Source: Rostrohypoxylon terebratum (taxonomy: Eukaryota > Ascomycota > Sordariomycetes > Xylariales > Hypoxylaceae). From it: a stretch of DNA of 64,000 nt. Positions 23,042 through 34,400 of the stretch are shown here, one piece after another (positions within the stretch are counted from its first letter, which is position 1; each line of letters opens with the position of its first letter). The DNA is taken from NCBI GenBank assembly GCA_022497145.1, contig MU385917.1, positions 62,001-126,000 of the forward strand, given 5' to 3'. The position numbers and the translations under genes are program-made. The notes beneath the pieces are model-generated. The model searched no databases, was not told the origin of the DNA, and saw nothing but the letters and a program-made list of their open reading frames with translations.

Positions 23042-24289
23042 ATGATCAAGATGAGATATCTCGGAGCCACGCTTCTCTCACTCATCGGCGCTGTCTCAGC
23101 TGCCGCCATTGGCGCATCGAACGTAGCTGCCGCGAGCTATCCAAAGACTGATGGTCTATTGTTCAACATCGATGGCGAGACTAAGTACTATGCAGGGACG
23201 AACAGCTACTGGATCAGCTTCCTGACAAACAACGCTGACGTGGACAAGACGCTCGATGCACTGAAAACAGCCGGACACAAGATTCTACGTGTATGGGGCT
23301 TTAACGATGTGACCTCCCAGCCCGGGGGCGGAACTGTTTACTTCCAGTACCTGTCCCGTAGCGGCTCTACAATTAACACAGGAGCGAATGGGTTGCAGAG
23401 ACTTGACTACGTGGTTCAGTCTGCGGAGAAAAGGGGTATCAAGCTGATTATCAATTTCGTGAATAACTGGAGTGATTATGGCGGCATACCAGCTGTAAGT
23501 TATGCCTTACTATTTTCGGCTTTACATTTGTCGTAGAATACATCCTTACATATACAGTACGTAACCGCCTTCGGAGGTAGCCAAACAACCTGGTACACCA
23601 ACACCGCGGCACAGACCCAATACAAAGCCTACATCAAAGCCGTCGTATCGCGGTACGCCAACTCCTCTGCGATCTTCGCCTGGGAGCTCGCCAACGAGCC
23701 CCGCTGCAACGGCTGCCAGACCAGCGTTCTTACGAACTGGGCCGCGGACACCTCCGCTTACGTCAAGAGCCTCGACCCGAACCACATGGTCACGCTTGGG
23801 GACGAGGGGTTCGGGCTCGCCGGCGACGGAAGCTATCCTTACCAGTTCGGGGAGGGGCTCGATTTCGCGGCGAACCTGAAGATCAAGACGTTGGATTTCG
23901 GCACGTTCCATCTTTACCCGAGTACTTGGGGCACCCAGTATGATTGGGGTAATGGCTGGATCGAGGCCCATGGGAAGGCGTGCGAGGCGGCGGGGAAGCC
24001 GTGTTTGTTTGAGGAATGTGAGTTTTACCTACTCTTCTATCTCCTACTAACTAAGCGGATTTTTCGAGGGGCTAATGGCAAGATAGACGGCTCGACGAGC
24101 GACCACTGCGGCATCGAGGGCAAGTGGCAGAGCACGGCCCTCGCAACGAAAGGATTGGCGGCGGATTTATTTTGGCAGCTAGGCATGACGTTGAGCACAG
24201 GACAAACACATAATGATGGGTTTACTATTTACGACGGCTCGTCTGAGTGGACTTGTTTGGTGACGAATCATGTTTCTGCTATTAAATAG
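23042..24289 (+). CDS. Secreted endo-beta-1,4-mannanase (GH5, subfamily 7-like)
   Basis: Three exons (23042..23494, 23558..24017, 24087..24289) join to 371 residues. A signal peptide (about residues 1-20, core LGATLLSLIGAVSA) precedes a complete GH5 barrel. Conserved fungal mannanase landmarks are TNSYW, ILRVWGFND and FVNNWSDYGG. The acid/base Glu is near residue 198 in FAWELANEPRC, and the nucleophile Glu is near residue 304 in CLFEEYGST. The second intron splits the codon just after the nucleophile. The mature protein ends shortly after the barrel, with no CBM1 or linker. The enzyme cleaves mannan backbones of hemicellulose outside the cell. The start may be Met1 or Met4. Confidence 0.94.
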
Positions 24290-24940
24290 ATAGGAGCCAT
24301 CAAGCTCTATCTTATGAGATTTTGGGTCGGTGTACATAGTATCAACGAAAACCTTTTTGGGGCATACTGTCCTCATTATTTCCGCTGAGGCTCTACGACC
24401 AAGAGCCTGCTTCTCGAAGTGCTACCGAGATGGCTTCTCAGCTTTAGCCTTGAGAAAGTATTGCCATTGCTCACTAAATTCCCGCAGTTGACCCCAAATT
24501 TTGCTTTACAGTAAGGATCTTCTATCAGGTCTTTACCGAAACACTGCCTGGCTCAACCTGACACCGATGGACTGAGAGGCGGCCGTGGGAACTCTCTACT
24601 TCTCACCGAAACCGATCAACTTCTTATGCCCTTTCTGCGGGTGATCCCCTCCTGATCCACTTGTCCTATTATACTGCGGTAAGCAAGGTGCTCGATTACT
24701 CATCACGAGTTTTGTGGCGTTAATATTAGGTAGTAATCCAGACCTCGTTGTCGACCTTGATTTAGTAATGTATAATTAGTAATATACTTACTAAACACTG
24801 CTTATGTACTCTGGCTTGCTATCACGCTCGCAAGCTCAAGGGAGATGGATATCACAACTCAAACGCCTCGCCAAGACTCGATCCCAAAGTCCATCATCAC
24901 ATCGTACTCCGTATAGTTCTATCAACCTATCCAATGTCAC
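24290..24940. other. Convergent intergenic between mannanase and IQ-protein genes
   Basis: 651 bp between the stop codons of two convergent genes. It contains both 3' untranslated regions and no supported gene. Confidence 0.5.
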
Positions 24941-27079
24941 CTACCCAACCGTCGCGCCATCCTGTTGTCCCGCCAGCGCCCTCGGTCGAAAGCCCAACTT
25001 CTGCATGAACTGGAACGTCGCCTTATTCTCCGTTCGCTTAAGCTCCTCTTTCTCCCTCTCTTTCTCCAACACCTTCCTCTCCTTAGCCGCGCTCTGGCTC
25101 TTATCTCTTTCCTCTTCTTCCCTCCTCTTAGCCTCTTCCGGATCTAATATCTTCTGCTTCTTCTTCGTCAACTTCTGCATCGCCTCCTTGCCTTTCGTCT
25201 TCGTCTTGACGTAAGCCTCCAGCCCTACCAGCACAGCGTAGCTCTTGCTGATACTCACGTGGGACATGTCGACGCCCTCGTCCTCGAGACTGTGCACGAA
25301 GGCGCGGAAGTTGGAGGCGGGAGGGCGGTAGTGGCCTGAGAGCGGGGAGAGGCTCGACAAGCGACCGTTCTTAATTTTGATCAGGCCCGCGGCGGAGATT
25401 CTCGACCCCTGGAGAAAAGAGCTGTGCTGGAAGGCGCCGCTGTTCTTGATGCCCACGTATAGGCGGAAGGAGGTGTCGGCGACGAAGATCCATGTGTTCT
25501 TACGCACGGTCTTGCGCAGGAGCTTGTTGAAGATGGTTGCTGCTGAGACGTGTCGGATCTTGCGTACGCCCTTCGCGTCGTCGAGTCCGGGATTCGCGTA
25601 CTTGGCCGCCATCGCGGCTTCGAGCTTTGATTCCTGTGACGAACTCGAGGATGGAGAGGAATTTGATCGATCCTGTGGTTGAGGTCGCGGGGCTGCGTCG
25701 TTGGTAGGTTTCTCTTGAACGTGTGACTCGACGACGGGAGAGAAGGCCGGCGTAGGATCGTCCGCGGGTACGACACCATGAATACTGTCCTTCCAATCTT
25801 CCGTCGTATCAATTCTCATGCCGTTCTTTGCCCAAACCAGTCGCCCTTCTACATCTACTCTCACTAAATAGTGTTGCCTCTCTTCCCTACTCAGGTATCG
25901 GACTTGTTCGCGATCTAACCTTTCTCTAGGACAAGCCAACAAATCTATTTTTCTGCCTTCACCATAATCTAGCCAGTAAAAGAAATTTTCGTTTGTATCA
26001 GACTTCTTCCATTCTTCGTGATACACTCTCAAATTACTTCCATAACGGTGTTTGAGGTCTACCATTTCTAAGAAATATTGCAAGCCCATCATCTGCGCGT
26101 GTTTTCGTCTTTTGGCTTTCGCTTTCATCCATTTCTTCCTTGCCTCTGCTCTCTTTTCTGCGGTCATCCCCTGGAAGTCTGCTTCATCGAGTGATGATAA
26201 GGAACTGTCGTCCGAGTGACTGGAATCCTCGTCCCCGCCCGCACGTCTCGCGATCGTCGCAATTTTCATCCAGTTTCTCCGCGCCGCAGTTCGACTATCG
26301 GTTGGTCCCCTCTCATCATCGGCTTCGTCGTCCCCAACGCTTACTATGCTGCCTTGTCGTGGTCGTGGTGTGTTTAGATTTTTCCACTGCGCATCCCTGA
26401 TCGCATGGGTCCATCTTGTGCTTGCGTTCAACCCCAATCCTTGTATCTCTCTCCGTACGCGGTATCCGCGATAGGTCCGTTGGATTACTGTTGCTGCTTT
26501 TGACCTGATGACGTCTTCCACGTTGCTTCCTCCATTGGGCGTGGCACTTTTACTACTCGTTCTGGACCGTGATTGAGAATGGGAATGTCTGTATCCAAAT
26601 ATAGAGCGGCGACGTCCCCCATGGTCTTCCTCTTCCTCAGCTGCCTTAGCTTGCATAAAATCTTGTTTTGCCTCCATACTCTTCTGGGCGATGGAAATGC
26701 TCCGGTGACGTAGCTCCTGACTACGACGTCTGTGTTCCTTCTCGCGCTGTTCCTGTAGTTTTGCTAATCTCTGGAATTCTTCTCCCGACGGTGGTTGTAA
26801 CGAGTCTAGATACTCTTGGTGGCTTTTACGCGACGAGGTAGTAGATCGGTCGACGGAAATTACAGACTGCCTATGCGGCGGACCCGGTGATGATGGTGGA
26901 GTTATCGGCAGTGATCCTGGTTCTGGAGCGGGATTTTGCGGGGCTTGCGATGACGATGGGGATGCGGATGGGGACGGAGATGGAGATGGAGATGGAAAAG
27001 ACGGCAATCTTCTTTGCGCAGACGACGAGGGTCTAAGTGACGTATGCAAAGTATCGTCGGTAGGGTTGCCCTCGGACAT
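24941..27079 (-). CDS. IQ calmodulin-binding motif protein, fungal conserved
   Basis: Single exon of 712 residues when started at the ATG at 27079 (MSEGNPTDD). The frame stays open 33 codons further upstream, but that part is hydrophobic and leader-like. Residues 1-80 are Ser/Pro-rich; 110-180 are a charged Gln/Glu/Arg segment. An IQ motif near residue 195 (ATVIQRTYRGYRVRRE) should bind calmodulin. The core at about 330-430 is rich in aromatic residues (GLQYFLEMVDLKHRYG, DTNENFFYWLDYGEGRK). The C-terminal 80 residues are a strongly charged coiled coil (KKKQKILDPEEAKRREEEER). Proteins of this layout are widespread in filamentous ascomycetes with no settled function. It is divergent from the SAS4-domain gene. 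Confidence 0.85.
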   Translation of the reverse strand: MSEGNPTDDTLHTSLRPSSSAQRRLPSFPSPSPSPSPSASPSSSQAPQNPAPEPGSLPITPPSSPGPPHRQSVISVDRSTTSSRKSHQEYLDSLQPPSGEEFQRLAKLQEQREKEHRRRSQELRHRSISIAQKSMEAKQDFMQAKAAEEEEDHGGRRRSIFGYRHSHSQSRSRTSSKSATPNGGSNVEDVIRSKAATVIQRTYRGYRVRREIQGLGLNASTRWTHAIRDAQWKNLNTPRPRQGSIVSVGDDEADDERGPTDSRTAARRNWMKIATIARRAGGDEDSSHSDDSSLSSLDEADFQGMTAEKRAEARKKWMKAKAKRRKHAQMMGLQYFLEMVDLKHRYGSNLRVYHEEWKKSDTNENFFYWLDYGEGRKIDLLACPRERLDREQVRYLSREERQHYLVRVDVEGRLVWAKNGMRIDTTEDWKDSIHGVVPADDPTPAFSPVVESHVQEKPTNDAAPRPQPQDRSNSSPSSSSSQESKLEAAMAAKYANPGLDDAKGVRKIRHVSAATIFNKLLRKTVRKNTWIFVADTSFRLYVGIKNSGAFQHSSFLQGSRISAAGLIKIKNGRLSSLSPLSGHYRPPASNFRAFVHSLEDEGVDMSHVSISKSYAVLVGLEAYVKTKTKGKEAMQKLTKKKQKILDPEEAKRREEEERDKSQSAAKERKVLEKEREKEELKRTENKATFQFMQKLGFRPRALAGQQDGATVG

Positions 27080-28330
27080 TTTGTCATCTAGGCCGGAACA
27101 GATCATTACCGAGAACAAAAACAGAGAGTCTTTAAAGTCGTGATACAATAGGGAAATGCCATATGCAATTATATTCAATGTTATTGATAGGTTGGAAAAG
27201 TAAAAATGGCTTTACTATAGGTTAGGTCCCTGAAGGCCGAGGAGCTTTGCCTTGAATGCCACAATCCCCGGTGTTGTTTGTAGCTTTGTTCACTATGACG
27301 CAATAACTTACCCAAGTACCGGTCTAAGCCAACGGTTAAGCGGCATGCCGTGATGCGATAGGTACACGCCTCGATGCGAGATTCAGTCTGTGTAACCCGC
27401 TGACGTTACAGGCTGGAATTGGATATAAATTTAGGAAAGTGCTTGCCTACACGCACCTTCACCGTTGTGTCACAAGAAGGACTCGACGGAGGCGGATCCA
27501 TTTTATCTGATATATATTGTACGTACCTAGTAACTTCTAATACTACAGCATAGAAATTCAACTTAAATCATACCTAACCTGTCTGCCTGTGAAGACCAGA
27601 TATAGTATATTTGACGCCGTTAACATGACATACCGTATTTATCACAGATAATTCAACAGAAAAGAACATTAAACTTAAATAATTATCGTGTGTCAAAACG
27701 TGCGTCACTTCAACAGCCCTATGACATAGTGCAACACTAGGTGATAGTGTATGGTACTATTATTATGTAAGACTTGGGAAACGTTCGAATTTGGGTATGC
27801 ATAACAGTACTTAATACTTGCTGATATGTTTGATGGCACAGTGCCAAATTATAACACGCACAAACCTTGTCCTAATACGGGCAATTAGCGGATAGGAGGT
27901 GTAATATGAGTCAAAAGGAAAGCGCCCAGTGTTAAACCATTAAGGAGGTAACGGAGGTATACTGTATGTAGAGGCCGCGCCTGCACAAGTGAGTTGAGTA
28001 GCGTACATGGCAGTGCAGGTGAGAACCAGGCGACGGGCGACAAGCGATAAATGTATCTGTCAATTGATGACAGTAGCAGCGCCCAGAAAGGTTTTGAGTT
28101 TGGGAACATTGAAACCTTGAATTTTCTAGAAATTATACTTAGTATAGCTGTACTTAGTACTTAGTCTATTTTAATATTCTTTATTCAATCATTGATGTTC
28201 TTGTTCTTCTATGTCAATGCGCAATTGAAGAATACCATAATCCTTAATCGTATCGTATCCCATTTTAACTTCTCGTCCTCGTTCTGTGTCACCAAAGGGA
28301 TCGCCATGACAATTTCTCGTACATCAAATT
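27080..28330. promoter_or_regulatory. Divergent promoter region, IQ protein / SAS4-domain gene
   Basis: 1.25 kb between opposite start codons. The region is moderately AT-rich with a CTTAGTACTTAG repeat near 28140-28160. No gene and no specific operator is supported. Confidence 0.4.
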
Positions 28331-30201
28331 ATGGCCACCTCTACGCGACGAGTTGAATCGCTTCAGCGCTCGCAAAATCACTATCAACAGCATATGAGTC
28401 AACATCCACGACGCGCCCACATTCATCAAGATAAACACAATAATTCCGCTGCTGCAAGTCTTGACGCTAATCGCGTGGCCGTCAAGCATGCACACGCAAT
28501 CGCGACACATATCAAGACGCGAAATTCGCATCACATCTTACAATCTAGTCCACCTCGAATGAAGCGACCGCTCGACCCCATTGCGAACAGCTGCGACCCT
28601 CACAAGGCTAAGAAAACTCGAATAACCGTCGAGATTGTAGCTAGACCCATCGCATCACCCACTACTCCTCCAAAGACCCTCGCTGCGAGGATCCAACCAC
28701 AACAACAACTTCCTATTAGCCCTACTCCTATCGCCCAACCGACCACGACCGCTGTCGCAACGGCACAGACATCACCTCTCCCTTCCGACCTACAACCAAA
28801 TTCCAAGACGGCGACAATAACGGAACCCCCTTTGAAAAAACACAAGGCAAAGGCTATCAATGGAATTAAACATGAATTGGATAGACTGCAACCAAGTGCA
28901 GCTGATACCAGTTCGGCGAGTGAGCGACCTGGTCGCAAATTGCGGTCACAAGAAGCGACTAGATTTAAGAGTGAGCTGTCGGCATATTTCCCCGATTATG
29001 ACGAAGTAATCGGCAACGATCCTAAAGAACAACGTATGTGCACAATCATTTTAGTACCACCAACAATCCAACAATCCAACATCCCAATCCTTAATCCTTC
29101 TGATGCATTTATTTAATCGTCTGCGATATTAACGATTTTTTTATTCAAACAGATATCCTTAACCTCGACACCCCAATCGTTCTCGCTGATACCCATCCCC
29201 TCCGTGATACTCATCAATCGCAAGCCCCTATCCCTTCTCCACACCCAGCGCTAGAATCCAGTGGTCGACCCCACTACGATACAGTGCGAACATACGGAGA
29301 CCATCTGTACAACGACCTGCATGATTCCCAACGAATCAGCTTCGCCTTTCTAGAGACAAGACACAACGACAACGATGTCGAAGACCCTTTACCTGATGCC
29401 TACTTTGAGCCGGCGCATAAGAAGGCTGAAAGATTAGAGAAGTCTATTCGTAATACAGAGAAAGGTCGCGCGCAACATGAAAAAGACCAGATCATTCGAC
29501 TGCTCAATGAGCTTCAAGGTCACGATTGGTTGAGGACGATGGGTGTCAGTGGCGTGACCGAAAGTCGCAAGAAAACCTTCGAACCTGCCCGAGATCATTT
29601 TATTAAGGGATGCCAAGTGATTTTAGAGAAGTTCAGAATATGGAGTCAAGAAGAGAAAAAGAGAAAGCTGATGAAGGAGCGAGCATTGGCGGAAGAAGTA
29701 GAAGATGATGAAGAAGAAGAAGATGAGGAAATTGAAGAAGAAGAAGAAGAGGCCCAGTCAGATGAAGGTGAAGAATTAGATGAGGACATAGCTACGGCCG
29801 ACCTCGACGAGGCAGATGACGATGTCTCCGATACCGCTAGCGACGGAGACCCTCCGGATTATGGCGACGTCGATGCCTCTGCAAAGCAACTCCTCGAGGA
29901 GGCATTAGCACGGGCAAAATATACGGCCTCGAACTCGAAGAAATCCCGAGGTGAACCTCCGCCAACATCAACAGAGCCTCGAGTAGCGAAAGAGTTCACC
30001 TCTTTCTTCAACAAGAAACACCTTCGTGACGCAGCTCTTAACAAAAGCCGACGAAGAGGGAGGAACGTCATGGCCTGGGGTCATCCTATACCAGATATAG
30101 CAGAAGGTGACTTTGAATTACCTGAGGAGTACCGAGATTCTGAAATCATGAAGGCCCATGAAAGACAGAAGAGGCGAGAGAGACGTCAGCGTCAACATTG
30201 A
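28331..30201 (+). CDS. SAS4-domain protein (SAS acetyltransferase complex subunit 4-like)
   Basis: Two exons (28331..29033, 29153..30201) with a 119-nt intron join to 583 residues. The N-terminal 200 residues are basic, rich in Gln, His and Pro, and probably disordered. The region around residues 340-415 contains HDWLRTMGVSGVTESRKK followed by a helical FIKGCQVILEKFRIWSQEE. This matches my knowledge of the domain called Something about silencing complex subunit 4. An acidic stretch (EDDEEEEDEEIEEEEEEAQ) follows near residue 420. A basic tail (RQKRRERRQRQ type) ends the protein. In yeast, Sas4 scaffolds the Sas2 histone H4 acetyltransferase that counters telomeric silencing. Assignment rests on one motif region, so it is moderately strong. 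Confidence 0.75.
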
Positions 30202-31475
30202 TATGGCCTTTCGAGCTCTGGCTTAGAATTAGCTCAACAAGCTTCGCACATAAGTTCATAGCTAATCGCCTTCATCTAGATAATAGCAATGGTACTGTCT
30301 GGTCATGAACACGCATTCGCCAGACGCTTGCGTACCATGGAATGTATTTAGTAATATCAACGAATGAATTCACCCGTGTACACAGTATCGACCCGATCAA
30401 CAGATTCTGCTGCATGTGAAAATCAAACTACATATATTAGAACGCAAATACACTACCATTTTGCTTCTTATACTAGTACATACGTACATGCGTGGGGTTA
30501 CATATCGATACATGCTAGTATTCATCAATAGGAGAATAGATCTGTATCAGTTTTCGAGTCATCGTGTCTTACCTCAGGTACATGTTTAGAAACCTACCTA
30601 GTATGTAGGTCCTACATACTAGCACATGATAGTACCAGTAGTAGATAAGGAACCTCGGACAACAAAGGTGAGCTGGACCTACTGAGTGCTTACCTAATTC
30701 ACTGGGTGCCCATTCCCCAGAGCTCAGATGTTCACTAAGTACACAGTACCTTTTCGTGTACCGTGGATGGTAGCTGCCCCACATTAACTGCATTGAAAGA
30801 GCCAACCAGCATTTAGATGATACCCTGATCGTCCCCATCATACGCAGCCAACCTAAATGCTAAGGTAGGAGGTAAGTACTAGGTACAACAGGTACACCTA
30901 CCTTGGATTGGGTCGAGAGCTTGGTAAAGTTTCCAAGGCGGCACGCGCAAAAGGCTGTTTGAACTAAAACGACATCGGAACCTTAACTACGGGTGCTGTA
31001 CAGCATACAATCTCGACCCCGATAACTGGAAAGAACCTCTCTCTCCTTCAGACGGTCTACTTTATCGGGTTGATGCGACAGGTTAGGGATTTGGAAATTT
31101 CTTCTCTACACCATCGGTAGCACTGTATCTCATTCTACGCGCATTAGGTATCTTGGAAGTGCGAATTGCAAGTCGCGCTGTAATCCGCATCCGCATCCGC
31201 ATCCACACGTCCACCACATCCACAGATACAGATACCGCATTTCTTCCACTTCACTTCCACTTCCATTTCTACTCCCATTTACAACCGTTACCTACGCAAA
31301 CGCCAATCTCTCCCTTTCACTACTTCGACACCTTCTCATCGCGAACAATTCGCCTCGCGCTCTTCCGATAAATTCGTTGCCGACTACATTTCTTACGCGA
31401 AAAAATACTCTACAAACCCGACACCACCGATGACCACGATTCCTTGAGAGCAAAGCGGCTTCGCAAACGCCCACA
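30202..31475. other. Intergenic, SAS4-domain gene to TAF2
   Basis: 1.27 kb with CCTAGTATGTAGG-type palindromic sequence near 30595-30620 and TAGGTACAACAGGTACACC near 30878. The last 250 bp are a pyrimidine-rich leader with CCGCATCCGCATCCGCATCC repeats (31184 onward), plausibly the TAF2 5' leader. No gene is supported. Confidence 0.5.
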
Positions 31476-34400
31476 ATGCCGGGCATCGTGGAGCCAGAAT
31501 CTACCGACAAGGGCAATGCTTCTTCCGACCTTTCTATCGAAGACTCGCCTGCTGTTGTCGTGTTTCAGCATGATGTCGAGATTGAAATCGACTTTGCTCG
31601 ACAGCAAGTCCACGGTCGATCTATCTTAACCTTACATACCCCCGACGACGATGTCGCCGAACTCCTCATCGACGCTCGCCAACTTGAAATCGATGTATCT
31701 CAAATCACAGTCAGTAATTGTAAAGTGGAAGCATCCTATTCCGACCCGTGCGATTTAGTAAAACCGCCCAAGAACTACCTCTTGTCTGCATCTCACTGGC
31801 CGATTATGAAACATCGTATGCAGCCCCTACAGCCTCACCCACGCAAAGAAATACCAGCTCTCGATCATGATCTCAAGGGCTGCACGTCCTTGCTTGGGTC
31901 TCTTAAGATCAAGCTTCCTTCTAAGGATGCCATTATACAGAAAAACAAAAATCTTCCCAAATCCGTTCAAACAGCAGTGGGCATTATCGATGGCAAAGTT
32001 GGCGCCTACCTCGCTGTCATACCCTTTAAGAGTAAGAAGACGTCAGACGGCTTCCATTTCGTTGGCTGCAACGAACGGGATACTCGATATCCGCATGTTT
32101 ATACACGCCATTCGTTTGGACCTGGCACGGCATCCGCCATCTTTCCATGTTTTGAGGACCCCAACAATCGAACCTCCTTTAAACTGCACATTACATGTCC
32201 TCGTACTCTCGGTGATGCCTTCCGCCGACCGCCCGTTACACAACAGCCAAAGGGTCCCGGTGACTTTAATGCAAGTCGCAAGAGAAAGCGTAATGAGGGA
32301 AATCTGCAAGAGTACGAGAATGACGGGAGCTGGATCGATCTGACGGAAGAAGATAGGATGCTGGATTTGACAGTTATCTGCGCAGGAACCCTTACTGGGG
32401 AAGTGGTGCATAAGGATGACAACACGAAAAAGACGATGACTTTTGAGATGGAGCGTCATAAATCACTGAAGCACGTAGGCTTCGCAGTTGGTCCCTTCGA
32501 ACATGTGGACTTGTGGTCAGAATTCCGTAGAGAGGAAGATGACACTAAGCTCACTGAAAACGCGCTCAAGGTCCATGGATACTGTCTTCCAGGTCGCGCT
32601 GCAGAAGTGAGGAATACTTGCTGTACTCTCGTCCCGGCGTTGGATTACTTGGTGCTGTCATTCGGTCGTTTTCCCTGCGAGAGCTTCAGAATATGCTTCG
32701 TCGACGACATGATTCAGGAAAGCGTACCACTCGTCGGTGCTGCATTGTGTAGCAGCAGGCTACTGTACCCTTCGACTATCAGGGAGCCCGAAGTCGAAGT
32801 AGCGAGGAAGCTAGCTCATATGCTGTCCTGCCAATGGTTTGGGGTCAACATTGTTCCCAATACCAAAGCAGACATTTGGCTTGTCGCCGGTTGTGCGTGG
32901 TATCTAACCGATCACTTCATGAAGCATTTGTGCGGCAACAACTATTTCAGGTTCCAAATGAAGTCAATGGCGGACCGCCTCGTTGAGCTTGATATCCGGC
33001 GGCCTTCTTTGCAAGATATCGGTCAGCATCTCGACTTAGGCGACTTCGAGGTTGATTTTATGAATCTCAAAGCACCACTGGTCCTATTTATCCTCGACCG
33101 ACGAATTTCTAAATCAGCAAACAATATGGGTGTTTATAAAATAATCGGGAGAATGGTAACCAAGGCTAATACATCTGGCACGTCTTCAGATGAAGTCTTA
33201 ATGGTGGATGCATTCAAGAGGGCTTGCGAGAAGGCCGGAAATCAGAGGCTTGATCCATTCTGGAACCAGTGGATCCTCTCATCCGGATGTCCTAGATTTG
33301 ACGTCAACCAACGGTTCAATAAGAAGCGACTCTGTGTTGAGATGACAATTCAGCAAAAGCAGGACGCCGTTTATCGCGCCACAAGGGCGCTAGACAAGGA
33401 TGATTTCTGGAGAAATATCGTGGAAGAGAACCACGGTGTTCATGCCGCCGAACCACAACAATCGTTCACTGGGCCAATGACGATTCGAATACACGAGGCA
33501 GATGGCACGCCCTACGAACACATAGTGGAAATTCGCGAGGACGCTGCCAAATCTGTCAAATTCGAAATCCCTTACAACACGAAGTACAAACGTCTTAAGA
33601 GGAATCGTCGACAACGTGAAAGGGCATTGGCAAGTAGTTCAAAGGCGAATGACGACGCCCCCAAAGATCTCTACTATCTAGGGGATGTCATGCAGCATCC
33701 AGATGAGATGGAAGCTTGGGATTTCCGTGACTGGGACGAAGAGACCGAGGCCAAGATGGACCAGGAATCTTACGAATGGATTCGCATGGATGCGGACTTC
33801 GAATGGATCTGCGATATGCAGACTAACATGCCTGCCTATATGTACGCATCCCAACTGCAGCAAGATAGGGATGTTGTTGCACAACAAGATTCAATGTGTT
33901 ACCTCCGTCGAGCCTTCTCCACGGTTGGGCCACATCCTCTGATGTCAACAATTTTGGCCCGTACCGTCTTAGATGCTAGGTATTACTACGGGATACGCCT
34001 GATGGCAATCGACGAGCTCCCTCGACACGTTTCTAAGGAAAGCGCCAATTGGGGACTCAAACATTTGCTCAAGGCTTACCAACATTTCTTCTGTTATCCC
34101 GGAACGTCGGATCCCCTCCCCAATGATTTCTCAGATAAGAAACAGTACTTCGTGCAATGTGCCATGCTCGATGCCATCGCCCGCGTTCGTGGAGAAGATG
34201 GCAAGTGTCCCAAAGAAGTACGGAGGTTTCTTCTTAAACAGCTCCAGTACAATGACAACAGTCGCAACAACTTCTCCGATCAGCCTTACATATGCGCATT
34301 AATCAAAGCCTTAGCCATTTCTCAAATTCCGGACGACAGGGCGAAACATAAGAAGTCCGTTCCTTTCGGTCCGGTAGATGCAGACGAGGATGAAGCTATA